Assembly: GCF_900411315.1 (NCBI RefSeq)
Contig: NZ_LS990887.1
Location: 1,115,324-1,179,323 of the forward strand
Length of the DNA: 64,000 nt
Source of the DNA: Corynebacterium senegalense
GTDB taxonomy: Bacteria; Actinomycetota; Actinomycetes; Mycobacteriales; Mycobacteriaceae
Direction: 5' to 3'
Shown: positions 62,627 to 64,000 of the stretch, piece after piece
How positions within the stretch are numbered: the stretch's first letter is position 1
Layout: every line of letters starts with the position of its first letter
Notes under the pieces: model-generated
Told to the model about the DNA's origin: nothing
Seen by the model: the letters and a program-made list of their open reading frames with translations, nothing else
Database searches by the model: none
Position numbers and translations under genes: made by a program

Positions 62627-63118
62627 ATGACCGCACACAGTGAAACCACCGTGACCATCAACCACCCGGCCGAGAAGGTGCACAAGGCCTTCTCCACCAG
62701 GGAGTACTGGGAGTTCATCGCCGAGAAGCTCTCCCCCGAGCCCGGCCAGCTCGCCGAGTTCACCGGTGACACCGCCACCCTCTTCGAGGTCCTGCCCCAG
62801 TCCATCCTCCCCGAGGCGGCGCAGGCCATGATCTCCCAGGACCTGAAGCTCAAGCGCGTGGTCACCATCGGCGCCCTCGAGGGCGAGAACGCGCAGCTTT
62901 CCTACACCGGCGACGTCAAGGGCACCCCGGTGGACTTCTCCGGCACCATCGCCCTGGCCGGCGCGGGCGAGACCACCACCCTGAGCTACGACAACGAGGC
63001 CAAGGTGAACATCCCCTTCATGGGCGCAGCCCTTGAGCCAAAGGTCAGCGACGCGCTGGAGGAGATCTTCGGCAACGAGGCTAAGCTGACCGAGCAGTGG
63101 ATCTCCGAGAACCTCTAG
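62627..63118 (+). CDS. DUF2505 family protein
   Basis: 163 aa, START/SRPBCC-like fold: TVTINHPAEKVHKAFSTREYW at the N-terminus and a beta-rich body with amphipathic end helix. DUF2505 proteins have no known ligand, but the fold binds hydrophobic molecules. The ATG at 62627 is chosen because the TAGTCT box fits it; an in-frame ATG at 62621 exists. Divergent from murB. Confidence 0.82.
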   Translation: MTAHSETTVTINHPAEKVHKAFSTREYWEFIAEKLSPEPGQLAEFTGDTATLFEVLPQSILPEAAQAMISQDLKLKRVVTIGALEGENAQLSYTGDVKGTPVDFSGTIALAGAGETTTLSYDNEAKVNIPFMGAALEPKVSDALEEIFGNEAKLTEQWISENL

Positions 63119-63139
63119 CCCCTCCCCCTCTTTCCGACG

Positions 63140-63952
63140 ATGGCCGACCACGCCCATAATCTGCGCGCGCAGACCGGGCCTGGTCGGCCTTTCGGCGTGA
63201 TCACCCGCGGCACCACCGGGTTCAACAGGCTGCGCCGCTCCGACCGCTGGACGCGCCACGAACCGCGCATTCAGTCGCTGCTGCGCTCGGCGCCGCGCCC
63301 GCTCGCCGTCGACGTCGGCTACGGCAACTCCCACACCACCACCGTCGAGTGGGCCCGCTGGCTGCGCCAGGTCAACCCCGGCGTCGAGGTCGTGGGGCTC
63401 GAGATCGACCCGGCCCGCGTGCTTCCGCCCCGAGACGGCGTGCGCTTCGAGCTCGGCGGCTTCGAGCTCGCCGGCTACCGCCCCCACCTCGTGCGCGCCT
63501 TCAACGTACTGCGCCAGTACGACGTCGCCGACGTCCCCGCGGTGTGGGAGGCCGTGGCCTCGCGCCTCGCGCCGGGGGGCTTCTTCATCGAGGGCACCTG
63601 CGACGAGCTCGGCCGCCGGGCCACGTGGGTGCTTCTCGACGCCACCGGCCCCCTCTCCCTCCACCTTTCCTGGGACCCCAACGACGCCGCCCGCCCCTCC
63701 GACGTGGCCGAGCGGCTGCCGAAGGCGCTCATCCACCGCAACGTGCCCGGCGAGCGGATCCACGACCTGCTCGCCGACGCGGACGCCGCCTGGGAGCACG
63801 CCGCCGGGTGGGCTCCCCACGGCCCCCGCGTCCGCTGGGCCCACGCGCACGCTAAGCTGCGGCAGCGCGGCTGGCCGGTCCAGCCGCTGCGGCGCAAGCT
63901 GCGCGACTGCACCCTCTTCGTCGATTGGGCCGCGGTCGCGCCCTCCGTATGA
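63140..63952 (+). CDS. Class I SAM-dependent methyltransferase-like protein
   Basis: 270 aa. A Rossmann start LAVDVGYGNSHTTTVEWARWL gives the SAM motif (D-x-G-x-G), followed by VEVVGLEIDPARVLPP (acidic residue for the ribose) and LAPGGFFIEGTCDELGR. The substrate is not known. It runs 21 bp after the DUF2505 gene, in the same direction, so the two may be cotranscribed. Confidence 0.8.
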   Translation: MADHAHNLRAQTGPGRPFGVITRGTTGFNRLRRSDRWTRHEPRIQSLLRSAPRPLAVDVGYGNSHTTTVEWARWLRQVNPGVEVVGLEIDPARVLPPRDGVRFELGGFELAGYRPHLVRAFNVLRQYDVADVPAVWEAVASRLAPGGFFIEGTCDELGRRATWVLLDATGPLSLHLSWDPNDAARPSDVAERLPKALIHRNVPGERIHDLLADADAAWEHAAGWAPHGPRVRWAHAHAKLRQRGWPVQPLRRKLRDCTLFVDWAAVAPSV

Positions 63953-63960
63953 TGAGCCCC

Positions 63961-64000
63961 ATGAAAACAGCCTGGAAAGTCACCGTCTCCGTCCTCGCGG
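63961..64000 (+). CDS. Start of a probable exported protein (cut by the window end)
   Basis: ATG at 63961 gives MKTAWKVTVSVLA, the beginning of a signal peptide or anchor. An in-frame ATG at 63949 overlaps the methyltransferase stop (ATGA) and is also possible. The rest lies outside the window. Confidence 0.5.
   Translation, partial: MKTAWKVTVSVLA

Noticed and set aside
1..64000. CRISPR arrays, insertion sequences, integrases or prophage genes
   Set aside because: No transposase, integrase or spaced direct-repeat array was found; the repeats at 19.6 and 33 kb are palindromic tandem units without spacers.

Overview
The window is a G+C-rich actinobacterial chromosome segment, about two thirds G+C by eye, and almost certainly comes from a Corynebacterium. 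The reasons are the mycothiol gene mshA, the GDP-mannose-dependent mannosyltransferase MgtA, SenX3/RegX3, the tiny ribosomal protein bS22 beside a BldC-like HTH gene and proC, and many promoters whose -10 box lies about 7 nt before the start codon (leaderless mRNAs). From memory of the M. tuberculosis map, the gene order matches, inverted, the block from about Rv0486 (mshA) to Rv0562 (grcC1). Corynebacterium-type inserts interrupt it: hemE/hemY, a katE/SDR segment, feoABC and a dicarboxylate transporter. I cannot name the species.

Layout. 1-1.2 kb: a partial secreted or anchored hydrolase divergent from a TetR regulator. 1.3-11.2 kb: tRNA-Tyr, then menaquinone genes (polyprenyl diphosphate synthase, menJ, menG, menD, menC) mixed with mgtA, a DUF3592 protein, a membrane protein and a DASS transporter. 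11.4-15.4 kb: an NAD(P)-epimerase fused to a ferritin-like helical domain, converging on a large katE catalase across a bidirectional terminator. 15.8-18.3 kb: feoC-feoB-feoA behind a DtxR-like box, divergent from menB. 19.3-24.9 kb: menE, a FAD oxidoreductase, a glycosyltransferase-like gene, menA, DUF4229 and small genes. 25-30.1 kb: galE and the cytochrome c maturation genes ccsB, resB, ccdA and a TlpA-like thioredoxin. 30.1-44.9 kb: a heme cluster (hemL, hemY, hemE, hemB, hemD, hemC, hemA) with a DedA protein, two small membrane proteins and a P-type ATPase homologue that has lost its catalytic motifs. 45-55.6 kb: serB-like HAD, bS22, BldC-like HTH, proC, an Rv0497-like protein, ppx, an Rv0495c-like protein, regX3/senX3, gpmA, mshA and a MinD-like ATPase. 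55.8-64 kb: three tandem long-chain acyl-CoA ligases (with a macrodomain gene between the first two), murB, a DUF2505 gene, a methyltransferase and the start of an exported protein.

The window joins three linked respiratory functions: menaquinone synthesis (MenD, C, E, B, A, G, J and the prenyl-chain enzyme; no MenF or MenH seen), heme synthesis from glutamyl-tRNA to coproporphyrin, and System II cytochrome c maturation, with iron uptake and catalase nearby. The most unusual items are the degenerate P-type ATPase inside the heme operon, an intergenic palindromic repeat family at two loci (79/94-bp and 77/82-bp units, plus flanking 39-bp elements), a 14-bp x4 minisatellite that carries the ccdA stop codon, an epimerase/ferritin-like fusion, and overlapping divergent leaderless promoters between murB and the DUF2505 gene.
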